Below are positions 9,077 to 17,238 of a DNA stretch of 64,000 nt, one piece after another (position 1 is the first letter of the stretch; every line of letters starts with the position of its first letter). This DNA is from an uncultured bacterium (GTDB lineage: Bacteria; Bipolaricaulota; Bipolaricaulia; UBA7950; UBA9294). Location: the NCBI GenBank assembly GCA_903857865.1, contig CAIOGO010000008.1, forward strand, positions 23,232-87,231. Reading direction: 5' to 3'. Below the pieces are notes generated by a model, which was not told the DNA's origin, made no database searches, and saw nothing but the letters and a program-made list of their open reading frames with translations. Made by a program: the position numbers and the translations under genes.

Positions 9077-9417
9077 AGAGAGGGTTAGAGAGACGCTGGC
9101 CGGTGGCGAAAGCGCCGGCTGGAGGAAAGTCCGGACTCCGAAGGGCGGACCACTGAGGAAATCTCAGCGGGGGTGACCCTCGGGAAAGTGCAACAGAGAG
9201 TAGACCGCCGATGGCCCGGCGCAAGCCGGGATCAGGCAAGGGTGAAACGGTGGTGTAAGAGACCACCAGCGGCCCGGGCGACCGGGTCGGCTCGGCAAAC
9301 CCTGGTCGGAGCAAGGCCAAGTAGGAAGGCGTCTGAGAACGGCCCGTTCGAGCCTTCGGGTAGGCCGCACAGATGAATGTCTCTCCGCGACAGAATCCGG
9401 CTTATCGACCCTCTCTC
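9076..9417 (+). ncRNA. rnpB: RNase P RNA, type A
   Basis: The catalytic RNA of RNase P. The conserved P4 strand GAGGAAAGTCCGGAC, the internal GGAAAGTGCAACAGAGAG and CGGTGAAACGGTG-like segments, and the 3' part with ACAGAATCCGGCTTATCGACC are all present. The ends pair: GAGAGAGGGT near 9076 with ACCCTCTCTC ending near 9417, so boundaries are good to a few bases. A TATACT box at 9036-9041 could be its promoter -10 element. Confidence 0.95.
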
Positions 9418-9479
9418 GCCCCGCGCCGTGACGCGCCCTCCCGGGATCCAGCGGCCCCACAGCGCTGACACAACTGCGG

Positions 9480-9508
9480 TTGCTGCGTCGTGCAAGCCAC
9501 CCTATACT
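9480..9508 (+). promoter_or_regulatory. Sigma70-like promoter
   Basis: TTGCTG (9480-9485), 17-nt spacer, TATACT (9503-9508), 34 nt before the ATG of the zinc peptidase gene. Confidence 0.6.
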
Positions 9509-9542
9509 TCCCTACGAAACGGATGAGGAGGCGGTGGGGACG

Positions 9543-10214
9543 ATGTTTGACATGACGAGCCTTGTGATTCTGCTGCCGGCGATCGCTCTCGCGGCCTACG
9601 CCCAGTGGAAGGTCCATTCGACGTACAACCGCTACTCGACGGTGGAGGTCTCCCGCCATCTGAGCGCCGAGGACGCCGCGCGACGCATCCTGACGGCGCA
9701 GCACATCGACGGCGTGAGCATTGAGCGCACCGACCGGCGGCTGGGCGATCACTATGACCCGCGAAAGAAGGTCCTGCGACTGTCGGCGCCGGAGTCGAAT
9801 TCGATTGCGGCGATCGGCGTGGCCGCCCACGAGGCGGGTCACGCCATGCAACACGCGAAGAGCTTCGCTCCTCTCGTCCTTCGGACCGCCATCGTCCCGA
9901 TCGCCAACTTCGGCTCGCAGCTTGCCATTCCCCTGTTCATTCTCGGCATTTTCACGCAGCTTCCGGTCCTCATGACGGCCGGCATCATCCTCTTCTCGAC
10001 CGCCGTCCTGTTCACGCTCGTCACGCTGCCCGTCGAGTTTGACGCCAGCCGACGGGCCGTCCACGCGCTGGAGCAGTCAGGCATGGTGACTGTCGAGGAG
10101 CTTGGAGCGGTCAAGGAGGTCCTGCACGCAGCCGCCCTCACGTACGTCGCGGCGGCGGCCATGGCCGCACTGCAACTCGTGATGCTCCTCCTGTCGGCGA
10201 ATCGCCGCCGATGA
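9543..10214 (+). CDS. Membrane zinc metallopeptidase (Zn_peptidase_2/YugP type)
   Basis: A 223-residue membrane protein. The zinc site HEAGH (in AAHEAGHAMQH, about residues 98-107) is followed by hydrophobic helices at about 120-165 and a final helix near 200-219. The second part of the site, EFDASRRA, lies at about residue 166 as in the family. An N-terminal helix starts at residue 6. The ATG at 9543 gives the usual length for YugP-like proteins. It overlaps rpe by 4 nt (ATGA). Substrates of the family are not established. Confidence 0.88.
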   Translation: MFDMTSLVILLPAIALAAYAQWKVHSTYNRYSTVEVSRHLSAEDAARRILTAQHIDGVSIERTDRRLGDHYDPRKKVLRLSAPESNSIAAIGVAAHEAGHAMQHAKSFAPLVLRTAIVPIANFGSQLAIPLFILGIFTQLPVLMTAGIILFSTAVLFTLVTLPVEFDASRRAVHALEQSGMVTVEELGAVKEVLHAAALTYVAAAAMAALQLVMLLLSANRRR

Positions 10215-10852
10215 AGCTCGCCCCGTCCCTTCTGTCCGCGGACTTCGCGCGTCTCCTCGACGAGGCGCTGTCCGTGACGCCGCTCGCTTCACGCCTCCAT
10301 TGGGACGTGATGGACGGCCACTTCGTCCCCAACCTGACGTTCGGCCCGCCGGTGGTCAACGCGCTTCGGCGGCGCCTTGACCTTCCCTTCGAGATCCATC
10401 TGATGATCAGCCGCCCGGCGGAGTATGCGCCGCGGTTCGAGGTGCGCCCCGGCGATTGCATCATCTTCCACGTCGAAGCCCTCGATTCCGCGGAGCGGGC
10501 GATCGCCGCGATCCGCCAAACGGGAGCGTCCGTTGGAGTATCCCTTCGCCCCGGGACGAGCCTCGAACGCATTGCGCCTCTCCTCGATGACGTCTCCGTC
10601 GCCCTCGTGATGAGCGTCGAGCCTGGATTCGGGGGGCAGGCGTTTCGACCGGACGCCCTGGAACGCATCCGGGATCTGTCTCAGAGGATCGGCGGCCGCG
10701 CCGTGGACATTGCCGTGGACGGCGGGATCCACGCCGGAAACGTGGCCGGGGTTGTCGCAGCGGGCGCTGAGATCATCGTCGCCGGATCCGCCATCTTCGG
10801 AGCCGCGGACCGCCTTGGCGCGATGCGCGCCTTCCTGGAGGCGGCACGGTGA
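10211..10852 (+). CDS. rpe: Ribulose-phosphate 3-epimerase
   Basis: A 213-residue TIM-barrel enzyme interconverting ribulose 5-phosphate and xylulose 5-phosphate in the pentose phosphate pathway. Seen: MKLAPSLLSADF at the N-terminus, HWDVMDGHFVPNLTFGPPVV (metal-site His and Asp), MSVEPGFGGQAF and the second metal Asp in VDGGIH. The start overlaps the peptidase stop and its stop overlaps the ribD start. Its product pool also supplies ribulose 5-phosphate for riboflavin synthesis, which fits the ribD neighbour. Confidence 0.95.
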   Translation: MKLAPSLLSADFARLLDEALSVTPLASRLHWDVMDGHFVPNLTFGPPVVNALRRRLDLPFEIHLMISRPAEYAPRFEVRPGDCIIFHVEALDSAERAIAAIRQTGASVGVSLRPGTSLERIAPLLDDVSVALVMSVEPGFGGQAFRPDALERIRDLSQRIGGRAVDIAVDGGIHAGNVAGVVAAGAEIIVAGSAIFGAADRLGAMRAFLEAAR

Positions 10853-11934
10853 GAGACGACGAGTTTCTTGCCCTCGCATTGAACCTCGCGGAGATGGGAG
10901 AAGGCGACGTCTCCCCGAATCCCCTCGTGGGCGCCGTCGTTGTCCGGGACGGACTCATTGTCGGTCGCGGCTACCACCGCCGCTTCGGCGGCCCACACGC
11001 CGAAGTCTTCGCCCTCGACGAAGCGGCGGAGCGCGCGCGCGGCGCCACAGCCTACGTCACTCTCGAGCCGTGCGCTCATTTCGGGAAGACGCCGCCATGC
11101 ACCGATCGCATGATCCAGGCCGGCATCGCACGCGTTGTCATCGCCGCCGAGGACCCGAATCCCCTCGTTTCCGGACGTGGCGTCGCGGCCCTCCGTGCCG
11201 CTGGAATCGACGTGGAGGTTGGCCTGTTGCGAGACGTCGCGATGCGCCAGAACGAGATCTTCTTCAAGTACATCACGACCCGGATCCCGTTCGTCCACCT
11301 CAAGCTAGCCACGAGCCTCGATGGTCGCATCGCGACGCGGACGGGAGATGCGCGCTGGATCAGCGGCGAGCCGGCCCAGGTCAGGGTTCATCGTTGGCGA
11401 CGACGTTACGCAGCGATTCTCGTCGGCATCAAGACAGTGCTCACCGATGACCCGGAACTCACGGTCCGTCATGTCGTCGGCCGCAATCCCCTGCCGATCA
11501 TCCTTGACCCGAGCGCGCGGCTTCCGCTCACAGCGCGCCTGCTCGGCGGCGAACGCCGTCCGATCCTCGCCGCGGCGCGCGTCGATTCGGCCCGGCAGGC
11601 AGAGCTCGAGTCGGCCGGCTGCCAGGTCTGGGAACTACCTACCGGGCGAGGCGACGTGGACCTCAAGCTCTTGCTCGAACGACTGGGCGAAGCCGGCGTC
11701 GATTCCGTCCTCGTCGAGGGGGGCGGAGAGACGGCGGCCGCTTTTCTTGCCGCGGGTCTCGTCGATCGCGTTTCCTTCGTCATCGCCCCGATCCTCATCG
11801 GCGGGCGTGACGCCGTGCCCGCCGTCGGCGGGCTCGGGGCCGAGCGGCTCACGGACGCGCACCGGCTGACCGACATCTCGACCGAGTGGGTGGGTTCCGA
11901 CCTCATCTACTCCGGCCGCGTCGGGCGCGCGTAG
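10849..11934 (+). CDS. ribD: Bifunctional pyrimidine deaminase/reductase RibD
   Basis: A 361-residue riboflavin biosynthesis enzyme starting at GTG 10849, overlapping the rpe stop. The N-terminal deaminase has GGPHAEVFAL and EPCAHFGKTPPCTD (zinc ligands and catalytic Glu). The C-terminal reductase begins at about residue 145 with LKLATSLDGRIAT and ends with VLVEGGGETAAAF. No other rib gene is in the window, so the rest of the pathway must be elsewhere. The 3' end overlaps the convergent epimerase gene by 28 nt. Confidence 0.95.
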   Translation: MRDDEFLALALNLAEMGEGDVSPNPLVGAVVVRDGLIVGRGYHRRFGGPHAEVFALDEAAERARGATAYVTLEPCAHFGKTPPCTDRMIQAGIARVVIAAEDPNPLVSGRGVAALRAAGIDVEVGLLRDVAMRQNEIFFKYITTRIPFVHLKLATSLDGRIATRTGDARWISGEPAQVRVHRWRRRYAAILVGIKTVLTDDPELTVRHVVGRNPLPIILDPSARLPLTARLLGGERRPILAAARVDSARQAELESAGCQVWELPTGRGDVDLKLLLERLGEAGVDSVLVEGGGETAAAFLAAGLVDRVSFVIAPILIGGRDAVPAVGGLGAERLTDAHRLTDISTEWVGSDLIYSGRVGRA

Positions 11935-12908
11935 CCGTTCGCCACGAACCAGGCCACGGCGCTCGCCAAGGCCTCGCGAACTGGGGTCTGGGGCAAGCCC
12001 AGCTCGCGGATCGCTTTCTCGGGACTGTAGAACATGGTGTGGCGAGACATGCGGACCGTGTCGCGCGTCAGCCGCGGCTCTCGCCCTGTGACTCTGCACA
12101 GCCATTCGTTGGCTCCTGCAAGCGCCGCGACCGGCGCGTACGGAAGGCGAACCCGTGGCGCGCTCCGTCCGCTCACCTCGCTCAAGCGGGAGAGGAACTC
12201 CTTCAGCGCGAGGTTCTCGCCGCCGAGAATGTACCGCTCCCCGGAGCGCCCCTCCTCGGCCGCCAGCACGTGCCCGACGGCAACGTCTCGGACGCTGACC
12301 ACGTTCATCCCTGTGTCCACGTAGGCCGGCATCCGGCCGTTGAGGAAGTCGACGACGACGCGGCCGGTCGGCGTCGGCTTGACGTCTCCTGGACCGACGG
12401 GGAAGGAAGGATTGACGATCACGACGCGCAACCCCCGCCTCGCGAACTCGGCGGCGACTTGCTCCGCGACGTACTTGCTCCGCTTGTAGGCTCCCACGAT
12501 CCGTGCCGGATCCATCGGAGTCTCCTCGGTCACGATCTCCCCCCTGCGTGGGACACCGAGCGCAGCCACCGAGCTCGTGTAGACGACCGTCTCGATCCCC
12601 GCGCGTTCGGCGGCGGTGAAGACGTTGCGTGTCCCGACGACGTTGACCGCGTCAAGAAGCGCCGGATCTGGCACCCAGAACGAGTAGAGGGCGGCCACAT
12701 GAAACACGCGCTGGCAGCCGCGCATGGCCCGCTCGAGCGAGTCCGCGTCGCGCACGTCCCCGACGGCGGTCTCGATCTGCAGATCGTGGAGATTGCGGAG
12801 ATCCGCTCCCGTTCGAACGAGAGCGCGGACGTCGTCACCTCGATCAAGGAGCGCCCGCGCGACGTGGGAGCCGATGAACCCCGTCGCCCCGGTGACCAGT
12901 GACCTCAT
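11907..12908 (-). CDS. NAD(P)-dependent epimerase/reductase, HpnA-like
   Basis: A 333-residue extended short-chain dehydrogenase. It has the Rossmann motif VTGATGFIGSHVA at the N-terminus, the VFHVAALY segment, TSSVAALG and the catalytic AYKRSKY (YxxxK). The whole pattern resembles hopanoid-associated sugar epimerases (HpnA) and dihydroflavonol-4-reductase-like enzymes. No hopanoid gene lies nearby, so the substrate is open. The ATG at 12908 directly precedes the Rossmann fold; an in-frame start at 12983 would add 25 unmatched residues. Confidence 0.82.
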   Translation of the reverse strand: MRSLVTGATGFIGSHVARALLDRGDDVRALVRTGADLRNLHDLQIETAVGDVRDADSLERAMRGCQRVFHVAALYSFWVPDPALLDAVNVVGTRNVFTAAERAGIETVVYTSSVAALGVPRRGEIVTEETPMDPARIVGAYKRSKYVAEQVAAEFARRGLRVVIVNPSFPVGPGDVKPTPTGRVVVDFLNGRMPAYVDTGMNVVSVRDVAVGHVLAAEEGRSGERYILGGENLALKEFLSRLSEVSGRSAPRVRLPYAPVAALAGANEWLCRVTGREPRLTRDTVRMSRHTMFYSPEKAIRELGLPQTPVREALASAVAWFVANGYARPTRPE

Positions 12909-12999
12909 CGTATCTTCCTCCGGAAGAGGAAACGCGTCAGACCTCAGGCCCGACGCGCGCTTGACCCATACAAACCGCGCCAACCGGGGTGGCGCGCTG

Positions 13000-13072
13000 T
13001 GGGCGCAGCAGGGCTCGAACCTGCGGCCTCTCGGATGTGACCCGAACGCTCTCCCAGCTGAGCTATGCGCCC
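13000..13072 (-). tRNA. tRNA-Val(CAC)
   Basis: A 73-nt cloverleaf on the minus strand. The acceptor pairs GGGCGCA with TGCGCCC, the D arm is GCTCAGCTGGGAGAGC, the anticodon loop is GTCACAT (CAC), and the T arm contains GCAGG-TTCGAGC-CCTGC. CCA is not encoded. Confidence 0.93.
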
Positions 13073-13088
13073 GCGTGCGCTATTGTAA

Positions 13089-13196
13089 CACGAGTCTCGC
13101 CCGAAAGGGAGAGACTCGCAAGCCGCTCGGCGCGACGTGGACTGGGTGGGCCACGAGTCTCAACCAAGGAAGGAGAGACTCGCAAGCCGCTCGGCG
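13089..13196 (-). repeat. Two 63-64-nt hairpin repeats between rng terminator and tRNA-Val
   Basis: CACGAGTCTC recurs at 13089 and 13152, and GAGAGACTCGCAAGCCGCTCGGCG recurs as two shifted copies at 13109 and 13173. Each unit folds into a CGAGTCTC/GAGACTCG hairpin. The second copy also supplies the left arm of the rng terminator-like stem. Confidence 0.75.
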
Positions 13197-13212
13197 TCGC
13201 ACGCCGAGCGGC
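13186..13212 (-). terminator. Hairpin after rng
   Basis: A perfect stem, GCCGCTCGGCG/CGCCGAGCGGC with a 5-nt loop, 3 nt downstream of the rng stop. No clear U tract follows, so it may act as a transcript-end stabiliser or a terminator of the long minus-strand operon. Confidence 0.65.
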
Positions 13213-13214
13213 CA

Positions 13215-14426
13215 TCAAGCGTCGAACTTCGCGTTCTCCAACATGTCTGACAGACTCTCCCCGCGCCGCTTGCGTGTGATCTCTACCAGCCCGAGCCCGG
13301 TCATGTCGACGAAGTCTGCCGACACGCGATCCTTCTTCAATTCCTCCCGCACCCTGTCGATGATTTGCTGCACGTGCTGAGAGTCGTCCATGTCCACGAA
13401 GTCGACGACGATGATTCCGCTGATCTGCCGGAGTCGAAGCTGTCGCGCAATCTCCGTCGCCGCCTCCAGATTCGTGTTAAGGATCGCGGCGGCTTGGTTG
13501 CGATGGCGCACGTCGCCGCCGGTGTTGACGTCAATCGCAATCAGAGCCTCGGTCTCGTCAATGACAATCGACCCGCCTCCGGCGAGCGCAACGCGCCGCG
13601 ACAGACTGTCTTGGATCTGGCGGTCGATGTCGTGTTTGGCGAACAACGGCTCCGGCCCCTTGTGGAGGCGGATCTGCTCCTTGTGCGCCGCCATCTGCAT
13701 GTACTCCAAGAACGAGTGGATCTTCTCGTAAAAGAAAGGCGAGTCGACCACGACTTCCGCGATGTCCGGCCCCATCCAGTCGCGCAGAACCGCCTGTACA
13801 AGGCCCATCGCCTTGTACAGGAGGCGCGGAGATGTCGCGGTTTTCGCCGCCGCTCCGACGCGGTCCCAACTCTCCACGAGAAGTCGGTAGTCCCGCTCGA
13901 GATCCTCGTCCGTCGCCCATTGAGCCGCCGTGCGGGCGATCATTCCTTCGCCCGGTTTCTTCAGGGTCCGCGCGAGCCGACGGATTCGTCGCTGGTCTCG
14001 TACTGACTCGACGCGACGAGAGACGCCAAGGCGATCCTCCGTCGGAAGGTAGACCCAGAACCGCCCGGGAATGCTGATCTTCGTCGTGCCCTGCGGGTTC
14101 TTCGTCCCGATGCCATCTCGCCGCACCTGGACCGTAATCATCTGCCCCTGACGCAACAGCTTACCGACCGGAATCCCCGCCTGCCACGGCTTGAACCCCT
14201 TCTCCTCGAGCATGCCGTCGTTCAGCTCGTTGAGAGAAAGGAACAGGCTCTTCCTCTCCCCAACGTCGACGAACGCCGACCCCATTCCTGGGACCACGTC
14301 TTCGATCCGGCCGCGGTAGATGTTGCCCACGAGCTTCTCGTGCGACGGGTGCCCGTAGTAGATCTCCATGAGCTTCCCGCCTTCGAGAAGCGCGACGCGT
14401 GTCCTCTTGTCCCCGTCCTCCGTCAT
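13215..14426 (-). CDS. rng: Ribonuclease E/G family endoribonuclease (RNase G), short form
   Basis: At least 403 residues. The S1 domain is at the N-terminus (GNIYRGRIEDVVPGMGSAFVDVG). The catalytic domain keeps both metal-binding Asp residues: IAIDVNTG and VVDFVDM. The protein stops just after RKRRGESLSDML, so the CPxCxGxG Zn-link that normally follows in RNase E/G is absent. Upstream of ATG 14426 the frame stays open for 15 more codons and encodes DDKRILISVD, which matches the first strand of RNase G. Translation may really begin at a non-ATG codon such as ATC 14459, behind GAAGG. It follows folK in the operon. Confidence 0.88.
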   Translation of the reverse strand: MTEDGDKRTRVALLEGGKLMEIYYGHPSHEKLVGNIYRGRIEDVVPGMGSAFVDVGERKSLFLSLNELNDGMLEEKGFKPWQAGIPVGKLLRQGQMITVQVRRDGIGTKNPQGTTKISIPGRFWVYLPTEDRLGVSRRVESVRDQRRIRRLARTLKKPGEGMIARTAAQWATDEDLERDYRLLVESWDRVGAAAKTATSPRLLYKAMGLVQAVLRDWMGPDIAEVVVDSPFFYEKIHSFLEYMQMAAHKEQIRLHKGPEPLFAKHDIDRQIQDSLSRRVALAGGGSIVIDETEALIAIDVNTGGDVRHRNQAAAILNTNLEAATEIARQLRLRQISGIIVVDFVDMDDSQHVQQIIDRVREELKKDRVSADFVDMTGLGLVEITRKRRGESLSDMLENAKFDA

Positions 14427-14437
14427 GTCGACGGAGA

Positions 14438-14938
14438 TCAGAATCCTCTTGTCGTCGATTTGGCCACCTTCTTTCCCTCATCGAGTCCCTTCAGGATGAC
14501 TGCGAACGGCCGGCCGTCCCGGAAGTCCACGAGATCGGGCGCGATCTCCAGAAGCGGGATCAGCGCGAAACGCCGCTCGCACAACCGGGCGTGGGGGATC
14601 ACCAAGTCGGGCTCCTCCACGCTGAGCTTGGCGTATAGGAGGATGTCGATGTCGAGCGGACGCGGCCCGAAGCGGATCCCCGCACGGCGACCGGCCGCCC
14701 ACTCCGACTCCTTGCAGGCCTCGAGGAGGGAACGGGGCGAGAGCGACAGATCGGCCCGCGCTACGAGGTTGAGAAACCACGGCTGGTCCTCGACCCCGAT
14801 CGGTTCCGTCTCGTAGAACGACGACCGGGCCGTCCACTCGACGCCACGTTCCTCGAGCGACGAGAGCCCGCCCTCAATCAACTGCCGTCGATCCCCAAGG
14901 TTCGATCCGAACAGCAAGTACGCCTCGACCCGATTCAA
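14438..14938 (-). CDS. folK: 2-amino-4-hydroxy-6-hydroxymethyldihydropteridine pyrophosphokinase
   Basis: A 166-residue HPPK of folate synthesis. Motifs: YLLFGSNLGDR at the N-terminus, FYETEPIG, FLNLVARA, RFGPRPLDIDILLY (metal-binding Asp pair) and LVIPHARLCERRFAL. The start is TTG 14938, which overlaps the folB stop (TTGA); it places the first residues right before the GSN loop. An ATG at 14986 is possible but would add residues with no family match. Together with folB it gives two consecutive folate steps. Confidence 0.92.
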   Translation of the reverse strand: MNRVEAYLLFGSNLGDRRQLIEGGLSSLEERGVEWTARSSFYETEPIGVEDQPWFLNLVARADLSLSPRSLLEACKESEWAAGRRAGIRFGPRPLDIDILLYAKLSVEEPDLVIPHARLCERRFALIPLLEIAPDLVDFRDGRPFAVILKGLDEGKKVAKSTTRGF

Positions 14939-15324
14939 GTTTGACGTTTGGTCACCACAGCGAACGAGCATGCCTCGGGTCCCCACTCGGGGAAGGCAAG
15001 CTTTCGTATGCAGACTCGTACCTCAAGCAGATGCGGGAACTCCTGCAGCAAGTCGTCGGCGATCGCCCCGGCGAAGGACTCGATGAGGTGAAAACGTCGC
15101 CGCTGGTTCACGCTCCGAATGTGCTGCACGACGGCATCGACATCGAGGGTATCCTGGAGGTCGTCGCTCCGGACGGCCTCTCCCCAACGCCCCTTCATGT
15201 CGACGTCAATCCGAAACCGGCTGCCGCGCTCGTGCTCTTCCTCGTAGACTCCGTGGTGCGCGTGCAGCTCGATCCCCTCGACACCAAGGCAAACCTCGAC
15301 GGATGCCTGGCCTTCGTTCTTCAT
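14935..15324 (-). CDS. folB: Dihydroneopterin aldolase
   Basis: A 129-residue folate enzyme. Typical pattern: GIELHAHHGVYEEEHERGSRFRIDV at the N-terminus, with the catalytic Glu/Tyr region. A later Lys stands in CIRKLAFPE, matching the usual V.KP-type segment although the Pro after Lys is replaced. I chose ATG 15324; an upstream ATG at 15393 adds an unmatched extension. It lies after rplT in the minus-strand operon and overlaps folK. Confidence 0.88.
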   Translation of the reverse strand: MKNEGQASVEVCLGVEGIELHAHHGVYEEEHERGSRFRIDVDMKGRWGEAVRSDDLQDTLDVDAVVQHIRSVNQRRRFHLIESFAGAIADDLLQEFPHLLEVRVCIRKLAFPEWGPEACSFAVVTKRQT

Positions 15325-15488
15325 CGCCCGTCGCTTTGCGTCCCCGGGGCTGGAGGAAGAGGTCACCACGCGGGTGACTTCCGGGATGTCCACAGCACCT
15401 CATTTGCAATGCCTCGCGCCTGGCCGGATCGATCCTGCCTCTGGTCGTCCCTGGTCCCTCCCCGGCACGCACGGTCTTGCATCACTCG

Positions 15489-15851
15489 CTAACCCTTCAC
15501 GGCCTCTTCCTTCGCCAGCTTCGCGACCTCGGCGAACGTCCCCGGATCGCGGGCCGCGATGTCAGCGAGCATCTTGCGATTGATGGCAACGCCTCGCTTC
15601 TCCAGGCCGCCCAGGAGCGCCGAGTACGACAGGCCGTTCTGCTTCGCGGCTGCACCGATCCGCGTGATCCAAAGGCTTCGGAAGTTTCGTTTCTTCAGGC
15701 GACGTCCGATGTAGCTGTTCTTCAGGGCCTTCATCACCGCCTGTTTGGCAATCCGGTGCGATGTGCCTCGCTTGCCCTTGAAGCCTTTGGCGAGAGTCAG
15801 GATCTTCTTGCGACTCTCCTTTCTTTTGTTGCCTCCACGTGCTCGTGGCAT
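15489..15851 (-). CDS. rplT: 50S ribosomal protein L20
   Basis: A 120-residue L20 of normal length, with MPRARGGNKRKESRKKILTL, the RRLKKRNFRSLWITRI core and the C-terminal RKMLADIAARD. It is third in infC-rpmI-rplT. In other bacteria L20 feeds back on this operon; no pseudoknot leader was traced here. Confidence 0.97.
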   Translation of the reverse strand: MPRARGGNKRKESRKKILTLAKGFKGKRGTSHRIAKQAVMKALKNSYIGRRLKKRNFRSLWITRIGAAAKQNGLSYSALLGGLEKRGVAINRKMLADIAARDPGTFAEVAKLAKEEAVKG

Positions 15852-15879
15852 GCTCTTCTCCTTCGCTCCCTCCCGGGGT

Positions 15880-16083
15880 CTACCTCTTCTTCGGCCCGAT
15901 CATCCGGGTGATCATCTTCTTCAGTCCCCCGGTCACTTCCTTGGCGTTCCTCGCGTGTCGCTTCGCCTTCGGGCTCTTCTTCACGTTCTTGTGCCAGTAG
16001 TTCGACATCACGTGGAAGAGCTTCCCGCTCTTCGACCGCGTGAAGCGCTTCTTTGAAGCGGAATGCGTTCTCTGCTTCGGCAC
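15880..16083 (-). CDS. rpmI: 50S ribosomal protein L35
   Basis: A 67-residue L35 with MPKQRTHSASKKRF, the KSGKLFHVMSNYWHKNV segment and a basic C-terminus. It sits between infC and rplT, 28 nt upstream of rplT. Confidence 0.96.
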   Translation of the reverse strand: MPKQRTHSASKKRFTRSKSGKLFHVMSNYWHKNVKKSPKAKRHARNAKEVTGGLKKMITRMIGPKKR

Positions 16084-16106
16084 GCTGCCTCTCCTCCTCG
16101 AGCCGC

Positions 16107-16616
16107 CTACCCCTGCTGCGACGGCACGACCATCATCTGCAGTATCTTGCCCTTGGCCATGGGTTGGCCCTCAACGCGGGCTATGTCCTTGACCTCTTCC
16201 TCCACGCGGCGCAGGAGCTCGTGCCCCTTGGTGGCGTGGATGATCTCGCGACCTCGGAAGAAGATGCTGATGCGAACCATATCTCCGTTGGACAAGAACT
16301 CGCGAACTCGGTTCAGCTTCGTCTGGAAGTCATGCTCCCCGATCTTGATCGTGAGCTTGATCTCCTTCAGCTTTGAGCGGTGCTGTTGTTTGCGCTCCCG
16401 CTTCTCCTGCTGGTAGTAGTACTTCCCGAAGTCCACGATCTTGCATACCGGGGGGCTGGCTTGCGGAGCCACCTCGACCAGGTCCAGTTTCCTTTCCTTG
16501 GCGATCGCGATGGCCTTGTCCGTGGCCAGTACGCCCAGGTTCTCGCCATTCTCGTCGATGACCCGAACCTCCGGAACGCGGATCCGTTCGTTCACCCGCA
16601 TCTTCCTACTGTCGAT
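16107..16616 (-). CDS. infC: Translation initiation factor IF-3, ATC start
   Basis: IF-3 of about 169 residues. Both domains are present: RVNERIRVPEVRVIDENGE at the N-terminus and the C-terminal LTIKIGEHDFQTKLNRVREFL and GRE.IH.T.G regions. The first ATG (16601) has its best Shine-Dalgarno sequence 20 nt away. AGGAGG (16622-16627) lies 5 nt before an in-frame ATC at 16614-16616, giving an N-terminus IDSRKMRVNERIR. This mirrors the ATT start of Bacillus infC and supports initiation at ATC, with autoregulation by IF-3 start-codon discrimination. The start overlaps the nadD stop. Confidence 0.93.
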   Translation of the reverse strand: MDSRKMRVNERIRVPEVRVIDENGENLGVLATDKAIAIAKERKLDLVEVAPQASPPVCKIVDFGKYYYQQEKRERKQQHRSKLKEIKLTIKIGEHDFQTKLNRVREFLSNGDMVRISIFFRGREIIHATKGHELLRRVEEEVKDIARVEGQPMAKGKILQMMVVPSQQG

Positions 16617-17238
16617 ACGAACCTCCTATTCCCTGTGCGCGCTCTCTTCCGCCCGTCCGGTACAAGCCACGGCTCCGAACATACGCCGCCACGCCTCGCG
16701 GAACCCACGACTCGATCGGCTCCCCACTCGCCACCCGCTCTCGCACGAACGACGACGAGAGGTCGACGGCGGCCATGTCGAGCACATGGATGGTTGCCTC
16801 ATCGTACGGAGGCCCGCTGAACGACGACAACGGAATCCCCGACCGGGGCGCGACGACAAGTGGCACAGACCGCAACAGCGCTCTGTATTCCCTCCACGTG
16901 TCGATCCCCAGCAATCGGTCGGCTCCCAGGATGAAGCACAGCCCTTCTGGGCTATCATCCTTCATCGCGCGAATCGTGTCAATGGTGTAGGACGGGCCTT
17001 TGCGGTCGATTTCGATCCGCGACGCCGTGAGTCCGCGCCGGCCTCGCACGAGAAGTTGGACCATGCGAAACCGATCCTCCTTCGTCTCCGACGGCCCGCC
17101 CTTCTGCGGAGGCACGCCGTTTGGGATGAGCACAACCCGGCTGAGCCCGCATTGTCTGAGCGCTTCCTGCGCTACGAGGAGGTGCGCGCGGTGCGGAGGG
17201 TCGAAGGTGCCGCCGAACAGACCGACTCTACGGCGCAA
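16606..17238 (-). CDS. nadD: Nicotinate-nucleotide adenylyltransferase
   Basis: A 210-residue enzyme forming nicotinate adenine dinucleotide in NAD synthesis. It has the nucleotidyltransferase motif GLFGGTFDPPHRAHL, then PNGVPPQK, FILGADRLLGIDTW and the SSSFVRERVASG (ISSTxIR-like) motif. The start is taken as TTG 17238, which overlaps the obg stop and leaves two or three residues before the first strand. The obg-nadD pairing is common in bacteria. Confidence 0.92.
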   Translation of the reverse strand: MRRRVGLFGGTFDPPHRAHLLVAQEALRQCGLSRVVLIPNGVPPQKGGPSETKEDRFRMVQLLVRGRRGLTASRIEIDRKGPSYTIDTIRAMKDDSPEGLCFILGADRLLGIDTWREYRALLRSVPLVVAPRSGIPLSSFSGPPYDEATIHVLDMAAVDLSSSFVRERVASGEPIESWVPRGVAAYVRSRGLYRTGGRERAQGIGGSYRQ

